The notes under the pieces are model-generated. The model saw only the letters and a program-made list of their open reading frames with translations, did not search any database and was not told the origin of the DNA. Positions 54,058-64,000 of a stretch of 64,000 bases of DNA are shown piece by piece (within the stretch, counting starts at the first letter, position 1; each line of letters starts with the position of its first letter). This DNA comes from JASHPR01 sp963778075 (GTDB lineage Bacteria > Actinomycetota > Actinomycetes > Streptosporangiales > Streptosporangiaceae): assembly GCA_963778075.1 (NCBI GenBank), contig CAVZTJ010000001.1:124001-188000 (forward strand), written 5' to 3'. The translations under genes were made by a program, and so were the position numbers.

Positions 54058-54348
54058 ATGCAGGACGGCACGCATGACCATGTACGCAGTTACCACTTGC
54101 ACCGGCTCGCGACGGCGCTCGACACCGTTGGCTTCCATGCCACGGTGAAAACCAGTTACCCGGCCGCCCTGCACGTGGCCGTCCCCGGCGCCTCGATGCT
54201 CGCCGAGAGCATCGACTGCACCCCGGGTACCGATGACCATGGGCGGCTGTGCTGGTACTACCGCTGGTCGTGGGGCGAGGTGTTCCACGACGCCGAGGAT
54301 CCACCAGGCGCTGCAGCGAAAATCGCAGAGGTGCTGGCCGCGCGGTGA
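54058..54348 (+). CDS. Small conserved-looking protein of unknown function (96 aa)
   Basis: ATG at 54058 (MQDGTHDHVRSYHLHRLATA) follows AGGTGAG. The protein has a helix-strand arrangement (LDTVGFHATVKTSYPAALHV) and a Trp/Tyr-rich strand (GRLCWYYRWSWGEVFHDAED), then a C-terminal helix. There is no signal or membrane segment. Such small proteins are frequent in actinomycetes without assigned role. A terminator hairpin at 54360-54395 lies between it and the convergent histone-like gene. Confidence 0.6.
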   Translation: MQDGTHDHVRSYHLHRLATALDTVGFHATVKTSYPAALHVAVPGASMLAESIDCTPGTDDHGRLCWYYRWSWGEVFHDAEDPPGAAAKIAEVLAAR

Positions 54349-54359
54349 CCGCGCATGGC

Positions 54360-54395
54360 AGCGCCCCGGGAGCCCAGCATGGCCCCCGGGGCGCT
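54360..54395. terminator. Bidirectional terminator before the histone-like gene
   Basis: AGCGCCCCGGG (54360-54370) pairs perfectly with CCCGGGGCGCT (54385-54395), an 11-bp stem with a 14-nt loop, between convergent stop codons. Confidence 0.75.
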
Positions 54396-54407
54396 ACACG
54401 GTGTGTC

Positions 54408-55259
54408 TTAGCGGATGAGCCCAGCGAGCAGACCGCCGTACTGATCCTCGTTGGAGCTACGCGGCGGCGAAGCAACCCTGAGGTTCGACGACTGACGCCG
54501 TACGGTGCTCACCTTCGACCGGGTGGCCTTCGCCTTGCCGTTGCCATTCGGCTTGGGCCTGGCGGTGGTGGTGTGAGCCCTCGCGGTTGACGTCGAGCGC
54601 TTGGCCGCGGTCCTGGACGTCGCGGTCCTGGACTTTGCGGCGGCGGTCTTCGGCCGCGCCGCGGTCGCCGGCTTGGCCACCCGTGTCGAACGGGCGGTGC
54701 TGGCGGTCCGCGCCGACGCGGTCGACCTGGCAGCCGACTTCGGCTTGGCCGTGCGCCGGGCCTTGGCACCGGTGGTCCGGGCCTTGGCGGTGGTCGTCCG
54801 GGCCTTGGCGGTGCCGGCTGGCCTCGCCGAGGACCGTGACTTGCTGGCGCTCGACTTCGGCGCTGCCGCAGGCATCGCCTTGGCGGTCGACATCGTCTTG
54901 GCAGCCGCGGTGAGCGACTTCGCCGCGGTGGTCATGGCCTTCGTCGCGGTGTTCATCGCCTGCATGGCGGTGGACATCGTCTTAGCGGAGGACGTGGCCT
55001 TGGTGGCCGCGGCCGTCATCTTGCTGGCGGCCGACGTGACCTTGGTGGCCGCGGACGAGACTGTCCGGGCTGCAACCTGCGCCGACGGTGTGCTCTTGCT
55101 GGCCGTCGTGCGCTTGGCCCTGGTCGTGGTCGTCCTGGTGGTGGCCCTCTTCTTCGGCCGGCTCGCGGTGCGCTTGGGAGCGCTGCCACTCGTCGACCGG
55201 GTGCGGGCGCTCGCCGGGGTGCGGCGGGCGGCCGTACGGGCCGTGGTTCGTGCAGGCAC
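54408..55259 (-). CDS. Histone-H1-like, Lys/Arg/Ala/Thr-rich protein
   Basis: The 283-aa protein starts at GTG (55259) with GGGGGGAAGATCA before it. It consists almost wholly of Ala, Thr, Ser, Lys and Arg with degenerate repeats such as KARTTTAKARTTGAKARR and TAAAKTMSTAKAMPAAA, as in bacterial H1-like and HupS-tail-like proteins that bind DNA through charge. A distinct C-terminal tag, SSNEDQYGGLLAGLIR, is not low-complexity and may be a protein-contact site. It probably helps compact the nucleoid. The opposite strand is open for 225 aa but gives an implausible Ala/Val-rich product. Confidence 0.7.
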   Translation of the reverse strand: MPARTTARTAARRTPASARTRSTSGSAPKRTASRPKKRATTRTTTTRAKRTTASKSTPSAQVAARTVSSAATKVTSAASKMTAAATKATSSAKTMSTAMQAMNTATKAMTTAAKSLTAAAKTMSTAKAMPAAAPKSSASKSRSSARPAGTAKARTTTAKARTTGAKARRTAKPKSAARSTASARTASTARSTRVAKPATAARPKTAAAKSRTATSRTAAKRSTSTARAHTTTARPKPNGNGKAKATRSKVSTVRRQSSNLRVASPPRSSNEDQYGGLLAGLIR

Positions 55260-55861
55260 TGATCTTCCCCCCGTCTAGATCAATTACGGGAGTCCTATTC
55301 CACGCCCGCCACCGATTTACACACCCGGAAGCCGTTCTACCTGCAGAACAATGGACCCAGGCGATGAAAATAGCCGCTAATTCCCCCGCCCAGAAGCGCG
55401 TCTGCGCGCCGTGGCGGTAAGGAAGACGATGAGAAAAAAAGAGTTCGCCTCAACCGGATAAGGCTGGCCGGGCTGCTTGAGGGGGAGGCTTGGCGAGTGA
55501 TTCAGGCGAGTTCGCGGCGTCCCGGCAGCCCATAACGACGCAGCGTGCATGGCCGGGGCGGGGCGGGCAACACCAGACCGACAGGTCCCCCCTGACCTCT
55601 GCGCGCCGAGAGTGGCCCGTCGCGCAGACTCCCTTGGTCGACCGCAGGTGCGAGCGGTCTCCCCCAGGCGCATTGCCCGCCCCGCCCCGGTTAGAGAAAG
55701 CCAACCGCGTCGATGCCCCCGCCGCCATCCCCGAATTCCGGGATGCGTGCCCGGCGACGGCAGACCTAGAATGCCCGCTACCGCACGCGACCTCAGGCGA
55801 CGGCGCCGCAGACGGCGCAGATTACGCTGGCGTGCCAGGACACCCCGCAGGCAGGACGGTG
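55260..55861. other. Non-coding or weakly coding stretch before the FHA gene
   Basis: An open frame extends from 55490 into the FHA gene, but its product up to 55861 is Arg/Pro-rich without domain character and has no clear ribosome binding site, so I treat it as non-coding. The segment near 55300-55440 is AT-richer (GATGAGAAAAAAAGAG) and probably holds the promoter of the histone-like gene (minus) and possibly of the FHA gene. Confidence 0.4.
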
Positions 55862-56695
55862 ATGGCGCTCGATTCGGCTCCGGCGACCGCGCACGTCACC
55901 ACCCCGGCAGGACGCGTGATCGCGATTCCCGATGGCGGCCGGGTGGTCTTCGGCCGCGGCCCCGACGCGGACCTTGTGATCCCGGCCGGGCGCGGGCTGT
56001 CCCGGCGGGCCGGCGCGATCAGTGCGGCGGCCGGCGGTGCCTGGGTGGCCAACCTCAGCTACACCCATGCGCTGTACGCCGAGGGCCACGGGTACCGGAT
56101 CCGGCTGCCGCGCATGGACGAGCCGGGTGAGCCGTCGGCGGGCTGGTTCGTGCGGGCGGGAACGGCGCTGATCGGCTCGCGCGCGATGCTCGAGGAGGGG
56201 CAGCCGCTGCGCCTCGTGGTCGCGGCCGACGCGGCGGCCGAGGACGAGGACGGCGGCCGCGCCCCGGCCCGGGCCGACGGCGATCCGACCCTGCTTCCGC
56301 TCTACCTGGACCCGAACACCAAGCTCTTCCTCGTCGCCCTGATGTGGTGCCGGCCCTGGCTGATCGACCCGGCGCGCAGCATGCCGCTTCCCCGGACACC
56401 GGAGATCGCCCGCGCCGCGCTCGAGGTCACCGACGCCCACCACGAGATCGAGTGCTTCGACAGCGACCCGGCGTTCCGTGACCGGCTGTCCGCACGGGTC
56501 GGAGAGCACATCAAGGTGCTGCGCCGCAAGATCGTCGAGCGCGGCCTGGTGCGCCCGGGCATCCGCCTGTCCGACGAGGTGGCGGTCGGCGCGCTCATCG
56601 ACACCGGGATCATCGCCGCCGCCGACCTCGCCCGCCTGGGCGACCCGGCGTGGTGCTCCCGCCAGGAGGACCTGTGGTGGACCCAGGCGATCTGA
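55862..56695 (+). CDS. FHA-like domain protein with a C-terminal helical domain
   Basis: 277 aa from the ATG at 55862 (GTG at 55859 possible). The N-terminal region GRVIAIPDGGRVVFGRGPDA and GRGLSRRAGAISAAAGGAWV contains the G-R and S-R-R-A-G elements of an FHA phosphothreonine-binding fold, although the usual S-x-x-H is S-R-R-A here. The C-terminal half (LLPLYLDPNTKLFLVALMWC; VGEHIKVLRRKIVERGLVRP) looks like a winged-helix-type domain. It lies tail to tail, 10 bp apart, with a Ser/Thr kinase gene whose phosphorylated targets it could read. Confidence 0.7.
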   Translation: MALDSAPATAHVTTPAGRVIAIPDGGRVVFGRGPDADLVIPAGRGLSRRAGAISAAAGGAWVANLSYTHALYAEGHGYRIRLPRMDEPGEPSAGWFVRAGTALIGSRAMLEEGQPLRLVVAADAAAEDEDGGRAPARADGDPTLLPLYLDPNTKLFLVALMWCRPWLIDPARSMPLPRTPEIARAALEVTDAHHEIECFDSDPAFRDRLSARVGEHIKVLRRKIVERGLVRPGIRLSDEVAVGALIDTGIIAAADLARLGDPAWCSRQEDLWWTQAI

Positions 56696-56705
56696 GCTCC
56701 CGGAG

Positions 56706-58370
<1,665 letters not shown>

Positions 58371-58484
58371 GACGCCCGGGACCTGGGACGCGGCACCGCG
58401 GCACGGCGGCGCGACGGTCGCGGCAGCCGATGCCTTAGCCTGTTTGCGGCCCGAGACCCTCCGGCTCGACAGGACGCGCCCACA

Positions 58485-61088
58485 ATGCCGATTGCAGAGA
58501 TCACCCGTGCCGAGACCAGCGAGCGCGCCCGGCTGCTCCGTGTGGACTCATACGACGTCGCGCTGGACCTGACCAGAGGCGACGAGGTATTCGGGTCGGT
58601 CAGCGTGATCCACTTCGGCTGCCGGGAGCCGGGCGCGACCTCCTACGCCGACCTGATCGCTGCCAGCGTCCACGAGATCACGCTGAATGGCGTGCCGGTC
58701 GACGTGGCCGGTGCGATGCAGGGGGCCCAGGGGCGGATCGCGCTCCCGCCCCTCGCCGCCGAGAACGTGCTGCGGGTGGCCGCCGACTGCTCCTACTCGG
58801 GCGACGGCACGGGGCTGCACCGGGCGGTCGACCTCGCCGACGGAAAGGTCTACACGTACACGAAGTTCGAGCCCGCCTACGCCCGCCGGGTCTTCGCCAA
58901 CTTTGAGCAGCCGGACCTGAAGGCGTCGTTCACGTTCCACGTCACCGCCCCGGCGCACTGGACCGTGCTGTCCAACCAGCCCGCACCCGAGCCGGTCCCG
59001 GCCGAGCGTGCAGGGAGCAGCGTGTGGCACTTCCCGCCCACGCCGCTGATCTCGACCTACATCAGCGCCGTGGCCGCCGGTGAGTACCGCCTCGTGCAGG
59101 CGTCGCACACCACACCGCGGGGCCAGATGGTTCCGCTCGGCATCGCGTGCCGGGCGTCGCTCGCCGCTCACCTGGAGGCCGACGAGATCTTCGCGATCAC
59201 CCGGCAGGGTCTGGACTTCTATACCGGGCTGTTCCAGGGCGACTTCCCGTTCGCCAAGTACGACCAGGTGTTCGTGCCCGACTACAGCGTGGGCGCCACC
59301 GAGAACGTCGGCTGCGTTGTCATCTCCGACGAGCTGCTGTTCCGGTCCCGGGTCACCAGCGCGCTGCACGAGCTGCGGGCGATGGTGATCTTGCATGAGA
59401 TGGCGCACATGTGGTTCGGCAACCTGGTGACGATGAAGTGGTGGGACGACCTGTGGCTGAACGAGTCGTTCGCCGAGTTCTGCGGCACGCTGGCCAGCGC
59501 CGAGGCGACCCGGTTCGGCGACGCCTGGACCACGTTCTGCGCGGGCCGCAAGACCTGGGGCTACATGCAGGACCGGCTGCCCTCGACACACCCGATCGCG
59601 GCGGACGTGCCGACGCTGACGCAGGCCCTGGCGAACTTCGACGGGATCAGCTACGCCAAGGGCGCCTCGGTGCTCCGGCAGCTGCTCGCGCTGCTCGGCC
59701 GGCCCGCCTTCGAGGACGGCATCCGCGGCTACCTGGCCGAGCACGCCTGGGGCAACGCCACGCTCGCGGACCTGCTGGCCGCGCTCGAGCAGAGCGCGGG
59801 AGCGAGCCTGGGCAGCTGGTCGCGGGCCTGGCTGCAGACCGCGGGCCCGAACACCCTGCGGCCTGAGTTCGAGGTCGGCGCCGACGGCGCATTCACGTCG
59901 TTCGCGGTGCTGCAGGAGGCACCGGCGGAGCATCCCACGTTGCGGCCGCATCACCTCGCCGTCGGCCTGTACTCCCGCGGCGAGGGCTCCGCCGGCACCG
60001 GCGGCACCGGCGGCACCGGCGGTGACGGCCCGCTGGCGCTGGCGCAGCGGCTGGAGGTCGGCATCGCGGGCGCGCGCACCGACCTGCCGCAGCTGGCGGG
60101 CGTCCGGCAGCCGGACCTGATCCTGCTCAACGACGGGGACCTCGACTACGCGGTCGTCCGCTTCGACCCGCGGTCGCTGCAAACCCTGACCGAGGCGATC
60201 GGCGCCCTCGGTGACCCGCTGGCCCGCGCGGTGTGCTGGAGCGCGGCCATCGACATGCTGCGCGAGGCCGAGCTGCCGCTGCCCACGTTCGTGCGGATGC
60301 TGGCGAACGGCATGGACCGCGAGGAGTCGGTCGCGGTGCTGCAGGCCCTGCACTCCGTGACCGATCAGATCATGACGCTGGCGGGCGACCCGGCATGGGT
60401 GCCCGAGGGCAAGGCCGAGCTGGCCGCGACCGGGACCCGGCTGCTGCACGCCGCCGAGCCGGGCAGCGATCACCAGCTCGCCTGGGCCCAGCTGCTCAGC
60501 TGGACCGCGACCACGCCGGACCAGCTCGACCTGATCGCCGGGCTGCTGGACCGCACCGCCGACGTGCCCGGCCTGGCCGTGGACGCCGAGCTGCGCTGGG
60601 CGATACTGCGCAGGCTGGCCGTGACCGGCCGGGCCGGGGACGCCGAGATCCGCGCCGAGCTGAGGCGTGATCCGACCGACGCCGGGACCCGGCACGCCAC
60701 CGCCTGCCACGCCGCGGTACCGGACGCCGCGCACAAGGCCGCCGCCTGGCACCTGCTGGCCGAGACCGGTGAACTCGGAGCGCTGGGCGTGGTCGAATGC
60801 TCCCGCGGCTTCATCCAGGCCGAGCACGCCGACCTGCTCGCCCCGTACGCCGAGCGTTACTTCGACGCGCTGCCGAAGATCTGGGCGACCCGCGGCGAGC
60901 ACATTCGCGTGGTGCTTGGCCGGCTGCTGTTCCCGTACCCGGCGGCGTCACCGGACCTGCTCGGCCGGATCGACGCGTTCCTCGCCACCCCCCGCGACCC
61001 CGGTCTCGCCCGGGTGCTGACCGAGACCCGCGACATCGTGGCCCGCGCGCTGCGTTCCCGCGCCCTGCCCGCCGCACTGCCCGTCTGA
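58485..61088 (+). CDS. pepN: Aminopeptidase N (M1 family)
   Basis: The 867-aa zinc peptidase has HEMAHMWFGNLVTMKWWDDL with both zinc histidines and catalytic glutamate, and NESFAEF giving the third zinc ligand. The exopeptidase motif is GATEN in place of the usual GAMEN. The C-terminal ERAP1-like helical domain is complete. It removes N-terminal residues from peptides in the cytosol. A short Gly/Thr repeat (GTGGTGGTGGDG, near 59995) is an insertion in a loop. Confidence 0.95.
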   Translation: MPIAEITRAETSERARLLRVDSYDVALDLTRGDEVFGSVSVIHFGCREPGATSYADLIAASVHEITLNGVPVDVAGAMQGAQGRIALPPLAAENVLRVAADCSYSGDGTGLHRAVDLADGKVYTYTKFEPAYARRVFANFEQPDLKASFTFHVTAPAHWTVLSNQPAPEPVPAERAGSSVWHFPPTPLISTYISAVAAGEYRLVQASHTTPRGQMVPLGIACRASLAAHLEADEIFAITRQGLDFYTGLFQGDFPFAKYDQVFVPDYSVGATENVGCVVISDELLFRSRVTSALHELRAMVILHEMAHMWFGNLVTMKWWDDLWLNESFAEFCGTLASAEATRFGDAWTTFCAGRKTWGYMQDRLPSTHPIAADVPTLTQALANFDGISYAKGASVLRQLLALLGRPAFEDGIRGYLAEHAWGNATLADLLAALEQSAGASLGSWSRAWLQTAGPNTLRPEFEVGADGAFTSFAVLQEAPAEHPTLRPHHLAVGLYSRGEGSAGTGGTGGTGGDGPLALAQRLEVGIAGARTDLPQLAGVRQPDLILLNDGDLDYAVVRFDPRSLQTLTEAIGALGDPLARAVCWSAAIDMLREAELPLPTFVRMLANGMDREESVAVLQALHSVTDQIMTLAGDPAWVPEGKAELAATGTRLLHAAEPGSDHQLAWAQLLSWTATTPDQLDLIAGLLDRTADVPGLAVDAELRWAILRRLAVTGRAGDAEIRAELRRDPTDAGTRHATACHAAVPDAAHKAAAWHLLAETGELGALGVVECSRGFIQAEHADLLAPYAERYFDALPKIWATRGEHIRVVLGRLLFPYPAASPDLLGRIDAFLATPRDPGLARVLTETRDIVARALRSRALPAALPV

Positions 61089-61337
61089 CCCGTCGTCGCA
61101 CGACCGGGGAGCAAGCCCCCTTTCCCAGTGGGGTGCTGGCCTCCTTGCCGCGCCCAATGCCGCCGGATACGCTGCGTTGCAGTGGCAGCGCGCTACCTGC
61201 CCGCTTCCGAGCCAGCGACCGGCCCGCGCCGACGATGGCGACGAGGACAAGGGTCTCCGACTCGGGTGCATCTACCAGTCATGCCGTTCACCTTTTGGCG
61301 GGCAGTCGCGGGCGGACCCGCCAGAAAGCGATGAGCC

Positions 61338-62273
61338 ATGACTCAGAACAAGGCCCAGAAGACCGCCGTCCGCCAGCGCATGGCCGAGACCGGCGAGCCG
61401 TACAGCGTCGCCCGGCACGTGGTCGAGGCCGGGCAGGTGCCCGCGGAGCCACCAGAACCCCCACAGACGGGCCGTTACGCAACGCCCCGTGATGACTCTT
61501 GGTACGCCAGGATGGCCGAGGAAGCGGGTATCAGCGTCGAGGAGTTCCGGGCTCAGGAGGAAGCCGCCCGGCTGGCGGACCTGGCCGGGGACGCGCAGCG
61601 GCGGGCCGATGAGGCGCAGGAACGGGCCGACCTCGCCCAAGAGCAGGCCGAGCGGGCGGAGGAGGTGGCCGAGCTCGCCCAGGCGGCCGCCGACCTGGCC
61701 ACCGAAGCCGCCGAGCTGACCCACAGCCGGGCCGACGAGCAGGAGCGGGAACGGGGGCAGCAGCGCGCCGACGAGGCGGGACTGGCCCGCGACCGGGCAC
61801 AGCAAGCCGCTGAGCTGGCACAAGAGCGGGCCGAGCGGGAGCAGGAACTCGCCGAGCACGCCGACGAGGCTGCCGACCGGGCACAGGCACGCGCCGAGGA
61901 ACTGGCCGAGGATTCCAGCGACGACGAGGACGACGAGGACTTCGGCGATTTCGGCGAGGACGGCCCGGAGGACTGGCGGCACGGCGGCTGGAACCGGGAG
62001 CGGGTCGCCGGGGAGCATCACGGCCACGGCCCCCACCACGTCCACCCGCATCACGGTCAAGGCCCGGGCCCGGACTGGAACCGCCTCGAGTACCTCGGCG
62101 ACCGGCTGCAGGACCGGGTCGACCGGTTCCGGCAGCGGTTCGACATGGCGCGGGAGCGAGCCGAGCAGATGATCAGCCAGGCCGAGCGGATCATGAACGT
62201 GGCTCGCGGCGAGCCCCACCCCACTGATCACGTCGGCCAAACCGACCGCACCGATCACGCCGACCAGGCCTGA
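61338..62273 (+). CDS. Alanine/glutamate-rich coiled-coil protein with acidic and His-rich segments
   Basis: The 311-aa protein begins MTQNKAQKTAVRQRMAETGE, a short motif I have seen as a general N-terminus of actinobacterial proteins. After a linker, residues about 70-195 are a near-continuous coiled coil with heptads of the type ADEAQERADLAQEQAERAEE. An acidic stretch (SSDDEDDEDFGDFGEDGPED) and a His-rich segment (HHGHGPHHVHPHHG), which could bind metal, follow, then a short helix. There is no membrane segment. Function unknown. Confidence 0.65.
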   Translation: MTQNKAQKTAVRQRMAETGEPYSVARHVVEAGQVPAEPPEPPQTGRYATPRDDSWYARMAEEAGISVEEFRAQEEAARLADLAGDAQRRADEAQERADLAQEQAERAEEVAELAQAAADLATEAAELTHSRADEQERERGQQRADEAGLARDRAQQAAELAQERAEREQELAEHADEAADRAQARAEELAEDSSDDEDDEDFGDFGEDGPEDWRHGGWNRERVAGEHHGHGPHHVHPHHGQGPGPDWNRLEYLGDRLQDRVDRFRQRFDMARERAEQMISQAERIMNVARGEPHPTDHVGQTDRTDHADQA

Positions 62274-62302
62274 CCGGCGCCGCGGCCCCGGCGGAAATCC
62301 CG

Positions 62303-62875
62303 GTGCGCCCGGGTGCCCGCCGGGGCTACCGTGCCTTGGTGCGGCACGACAACCACGCGGACCGGCCGGCGTGGCGGGTGACCTCGGGTGAGCCCACGCC
62401 CGGCGCCGTCGAGCGGCTGCTGCGGCTGCTGCCCGGCTGGTTCGGCATCGAGTCGTCGGTCCTCGAGTACGTCGCGGACGCCCGGACCCGGCCCGCCTAT
62501 CAGGCCTGGCCGGACGGCCAGCAGGCCGCCGAACCCAGCGGGGTGCTGCTCGCCGCCCGGCACTTCCCCGCCTCGGCCGAGATTTACCTGATGGCAGTGG
62601 ATCCGGCCTGGCACCGGCGCGGCGCCGGCCGCGCGCTCGTGGCCGCGCTGGAGGCCGACCTTGTCGCCGAAGGTGTCGAGTTCCTTCAGGTCAAGACCCA
62701 GGGACCGGCACACCCCGACGCTGGCTACGCGAAAACCAGGCAGTTCTACGCCAGCGTCGGCTTCCAGCCCCTCGAGGAGATCTACGGCCTCTGGCCGGGA
62801 CTCCCCTGCCTGATCATGATCAAATCTCTCAGGACGGGCAAGCGACCTTCCACAGATAGCCATCGGGGTCGCTGA
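62303..62875 (+). CDS. GNAT-family N-acetyltransferase
   Basis: The 190-aa protein (GTG start at 62303) shows the acetyl-CoA-binding signature IYLMAVDPAWHRRGAGRALV (the R/Q-x-x-G-x-G/A type) and the C-terminal GFQPLEEIY segment. An N-terminal glycosylated or basic extension is absent. The substrate is unknown; such enzymes modify small amines, antibiotics or protein N-termini. Its last 47 bp overlap the antisense VOC remnant. It follows the coiled-coil gene after 29 bp on the same strand. Confidence 0.85.
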   Translation: MRPGARRGYRALVRHDNHADRPAWRVTSGEPTPGAVERLLRLLPGWFGIESSVLEYVADARTRPAYQAWPDGQQAAEPSGVLLAARHFPASAEIYLMAVDPAWHRRGAGRALVAALEADLVAEGVEFLQVKTQGPAHPDAGYAKTRQFYASVGFQPLEEIYGLWPGLPCLIMIKSLRTGKRPSTDSHRGR

Positions 62876-63060
62876 AGTACCCGGAATACCCGCCCCACTG
62901 CGCGGCCGCTGCCTCCCGCACAATCCCGCCCCCGGCCGCTACGGCGCTGCTCATTAGCTCATCCACGGCCTCGTGCGAGCCGACGATGTAGTGGAACGAG
63001 ATGCCCGTGAACCCCGACCCCGAGCATCACTGCGCTCATCTGCAAAGGCACGGCGGCCTC
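62829..63060 (-). pseudogene. VOC-superfamily (glyoxalase-like) protein with internal deletion
   Basis: The minus strand encodes a typical VOC start, LQMSAVMLGV, and in another frame the C-terminal half FTGISFHYIVGSHEAVDELM ... GYSGYFSDPDGYLWKVACPS. The middle of the domain is missing and the frame changes at about 63025, so the gene has lost an internal segment. Intact relatives bind metal and small ligands (isomerisation or resistance). Confidence 0.7.
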
Positions 63061-63162
63061 CGTTTCTGTCGTTGCGTTCACCCTCACGACCTGTATGACG
63101 GAGCGAAGCAGCCGGGCGTAACACGCTCGGCGGCGGTTGACAGCGCGGCCATGAGCCCTATA

Positions 63163-63180
63163 TACAACTAGCTAGTTGTA
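63163..63180. promoter_or_regulatory. Perfect 18-bp palindrome, candidate ArsR operator
   Basis: TACAACTAGCTAGTTGTA is fully self-complementary and lies in an AT-rich island 31 bp before the start of the mycothiol-dependent protein gene, which is translationally coupled to an ArsR regulator. This is the size and symmetry expected for an ArsR-type autoregulated operator. Confidence 0.75.
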
Positions 63181-63211
63181 CAACTCTTTAGTTTCAAAGA
63201 AGAGGTGCGCG

Positions 63212-63829
63212 ATGATGGACTTGATCTCCGCCGAGCGCCGGGAACTCGCCGGCGTCCTCGAGGGCCTCAGCGCCGAGCAGTGGCGGTCGCCGTCACTGTG
63301 CGCGGGCTGGACGACGGCGCACGTGGTGGCGCACCTGACGATGCCGTTCCGGATCACCGAGGAAGAGTTCGGGCGCGGCATGGCCGAGGCGCACGGCCAG
63401 TTCACCGAGTTCTCCGACGCCGTGGCCGCGCGGGACAGCGAACTGCCGCAGGCGCAGTTGGCCGGTGTGCTGCGGGACAACGTTGACAACCCGTGGGGCC
63501 CGCCCGGCGGCGGACAGCAGGGTGCGCTGAGCCACGACCTGATCCACGGCCTCGACATCGCGTGGCCGCTGTCGATCACCTACCCGATCCCCGACCTGGC
63601 CATCACCACCGTGCTCGACCTGATCGCCGGGCCGGATGGCCAGAACGCGTTCGGCGCCGACCTGGACGGCATCGAGCTCCGGGCGACCGACCTCGACTGG
63701 TCATCGGGCAGCGGCGCCGAGGCCGCCGGGCCGAGCCGTGACCTGCTGCTCCTGCTGGCCCGCCGGTCGCTGCCGCACGACAGCGTCACCGGGCCCGGCG
63801 CGCAGCGGCTCAGGGACGCTGCCCGGTGA
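63212..63829 (+). CDS. Mycothiol-dependent maleylpyruvate isomerase family protein
   Basis: 205 aa from the ATG at 63212 (GAAGAGGTGCGCG upstream; in-frame ATG at 63176 is less likely). The N-terminal DinB-like four-helix part (ISAERRELAGVLEGLSAEQW; CAGWTTAHVVAHLT) and the later SHDLIHGLDIAWPLSI carry the histidines and acidic residue that bind zinc in this family. The enzymes use mycothiol. The C-terminal part is MDMPI-like. It may detoxify or isomerise a small molecule; substrate unknown. It is coupled to the ArsR gene by a GTGA overlap. Confidence 0.85.
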   Translation: MMDLISAERRELAGVLEGLSAEQWRSPSLCAGWTTAHVVAHLTMPFRITEEEFGRGMAEAHGQFTEFSDAVAARDSELPQAQLAGVLRDNVDNPWGPPGGGQQGALSHDLIHGLDIAWPLSITYPIPDLAITTVLDLIAGPDGQNAFGADLDGIELRATDLDWSSGSGAEAAGPSRDLLLLLARRSLPHDSVTGPGAQRLRDAAR

Positions 63830-64000
63830 CCACGGCCACGGCCGAGGATGACCTCAGCCTCACGTTCGCAGCCCTGGCCGACCCGACCCGGCGCGCTATC
63901 CTGACCCGGCTGGCCGGCGGCGACGCCACGGTCACCCAGCTCGCCGAGCCGTTCGAGCTCACCCAGCAGGCGATCTCCAAGCACCTCCGGGTGCTGGAGC
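63826..64000 (+). CDS. ArsR-family transcriptional regulator, N-terminal part (runs off the window)
   Basis: The GTG at 63826 overlaps the stop codon of the preceding gene. The 58 visible residues (LSLTFAALADPTRRAILTRL, TVTQLAEPFELTQQAISKHL) are the winged-helix domain of the ArsR/SdpR-type repressors. The sensor part, if any, lies outside the window. It probably represses the operon through the 18-bp palindrome at 63163-63180. Confidence 0.9.
   Translation, partial: MTTATAEDDLSLTFAALADPTRRAILTRLAGGDATVTQLAEPFELTQQAISKHLRVLE

Noticed and set aside
54601..55278. 225-codon plus-strand frame opposite the histone-like gene
   Set aside because: Product is a monotonous Ala/Val/Leu run with no ribosome binding site; the minus strand has GGGGGGA before its start and the expected Lys/Ala composition.
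55363..55419. Short ORF MKIAANSPAQKRVCAPWR as a peptide gene
   Set aside because: No ribosome binding site with proper spacing and no linked processing gene.

Overview
The window is high-GC DNA with GTG/TTG starts and clear GGAGG-type ribosome binding sites. Its gene set points to an actinobacterium: SepH, a DUF3349–membrane protein–PitA cluster laid out as in mycobacteria, a RamB/ScfR-type regulator beside isocitrate lyase, a mycothiol-dependent isomerase family protein, a histone-H1-like protein, and Ser/Thr kinase and FHA proteins. I cannot name the species. No tRNA, rRNA, CRISPR array, transposase or phage gene was seen.

Layout. 1-600: start of a fused anthranilate synthase gene (minus strand) behind a complete trp attenuator with a 13-residue leader peptide. 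1104-4286: large secreted carbohydrate-active protein. 4300-6152: DUF3349 protein, membrane protein and PitA. 6271-9013: decayed tricorn protease fused to a YCII-domain remnant. 9195-12259: ornithine-cyclodeaminase-like gene (frameshifted in a repeat) and FtsH. 12498-15134: one-piece molybdenum hydroxylase. 15139-16244: mosaic of truncated gene pieces. 16299-28682: peptidoglycan amino-sugar salvage locus with MurQ, an RpiR/MurR regulator, a five-gene family-5 ABC importer, a BadF-type sugar kinase and a secreted CHAP protein. A shared ATGTC-N6-TGAC motif sits in the murQ/murR intergenic region and over the importer promoter. 28881-32564: ankyrin protein (frameshifted), an unknown gene, and a lower-GC island with a 17-residue peptide ORF, a hairpin and a methyltransferase.

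32611-38905 is the most unusual stretch. An acyl-CoA dehydrogenase remnant is joined to a CHAP-protein remnant; both parents are in this window. Beside it lies a compact four-gene operon: an unknown 539-aa protein, a 658-aa zinc-ribbon/transmembrane/SHOCT protein, a 75-aa zinc protein and a CHAT caspase-like protease with two Ig-like domains. A small transmembrane protein resembling effector-associated components is divergent from it. I propose this as a CHAT-protease conflict or signalling system that may not have been described.

38971-44604: fatty-acid and acetate metabolism (acyl-CoA dehydrogenase, enoyl-CoA hydratase, RamB-like regulator, isocitrate lyase) and a membrane protein. 44646-50345: glycosyltransferase, MMPL transporter, MarR regulator, SepH. 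50910-56695: PEBP lipoprotein (frameshifted), a membrane-anchored disordered QYP-repeat protein, a small protein, the histone-like protein and an FHA protein. 56706-62875: Ser/Thr kinase, aminopeptidase N, coiled-coil protein, GNAT. 62829-64000: VOC remnant, mycothiol-dependent protein and the start of an ArsR regulator behind a perfect 18-bp palindrome.

A recurring theme is gene decay by fusion of truncated pieces, at five or more places.
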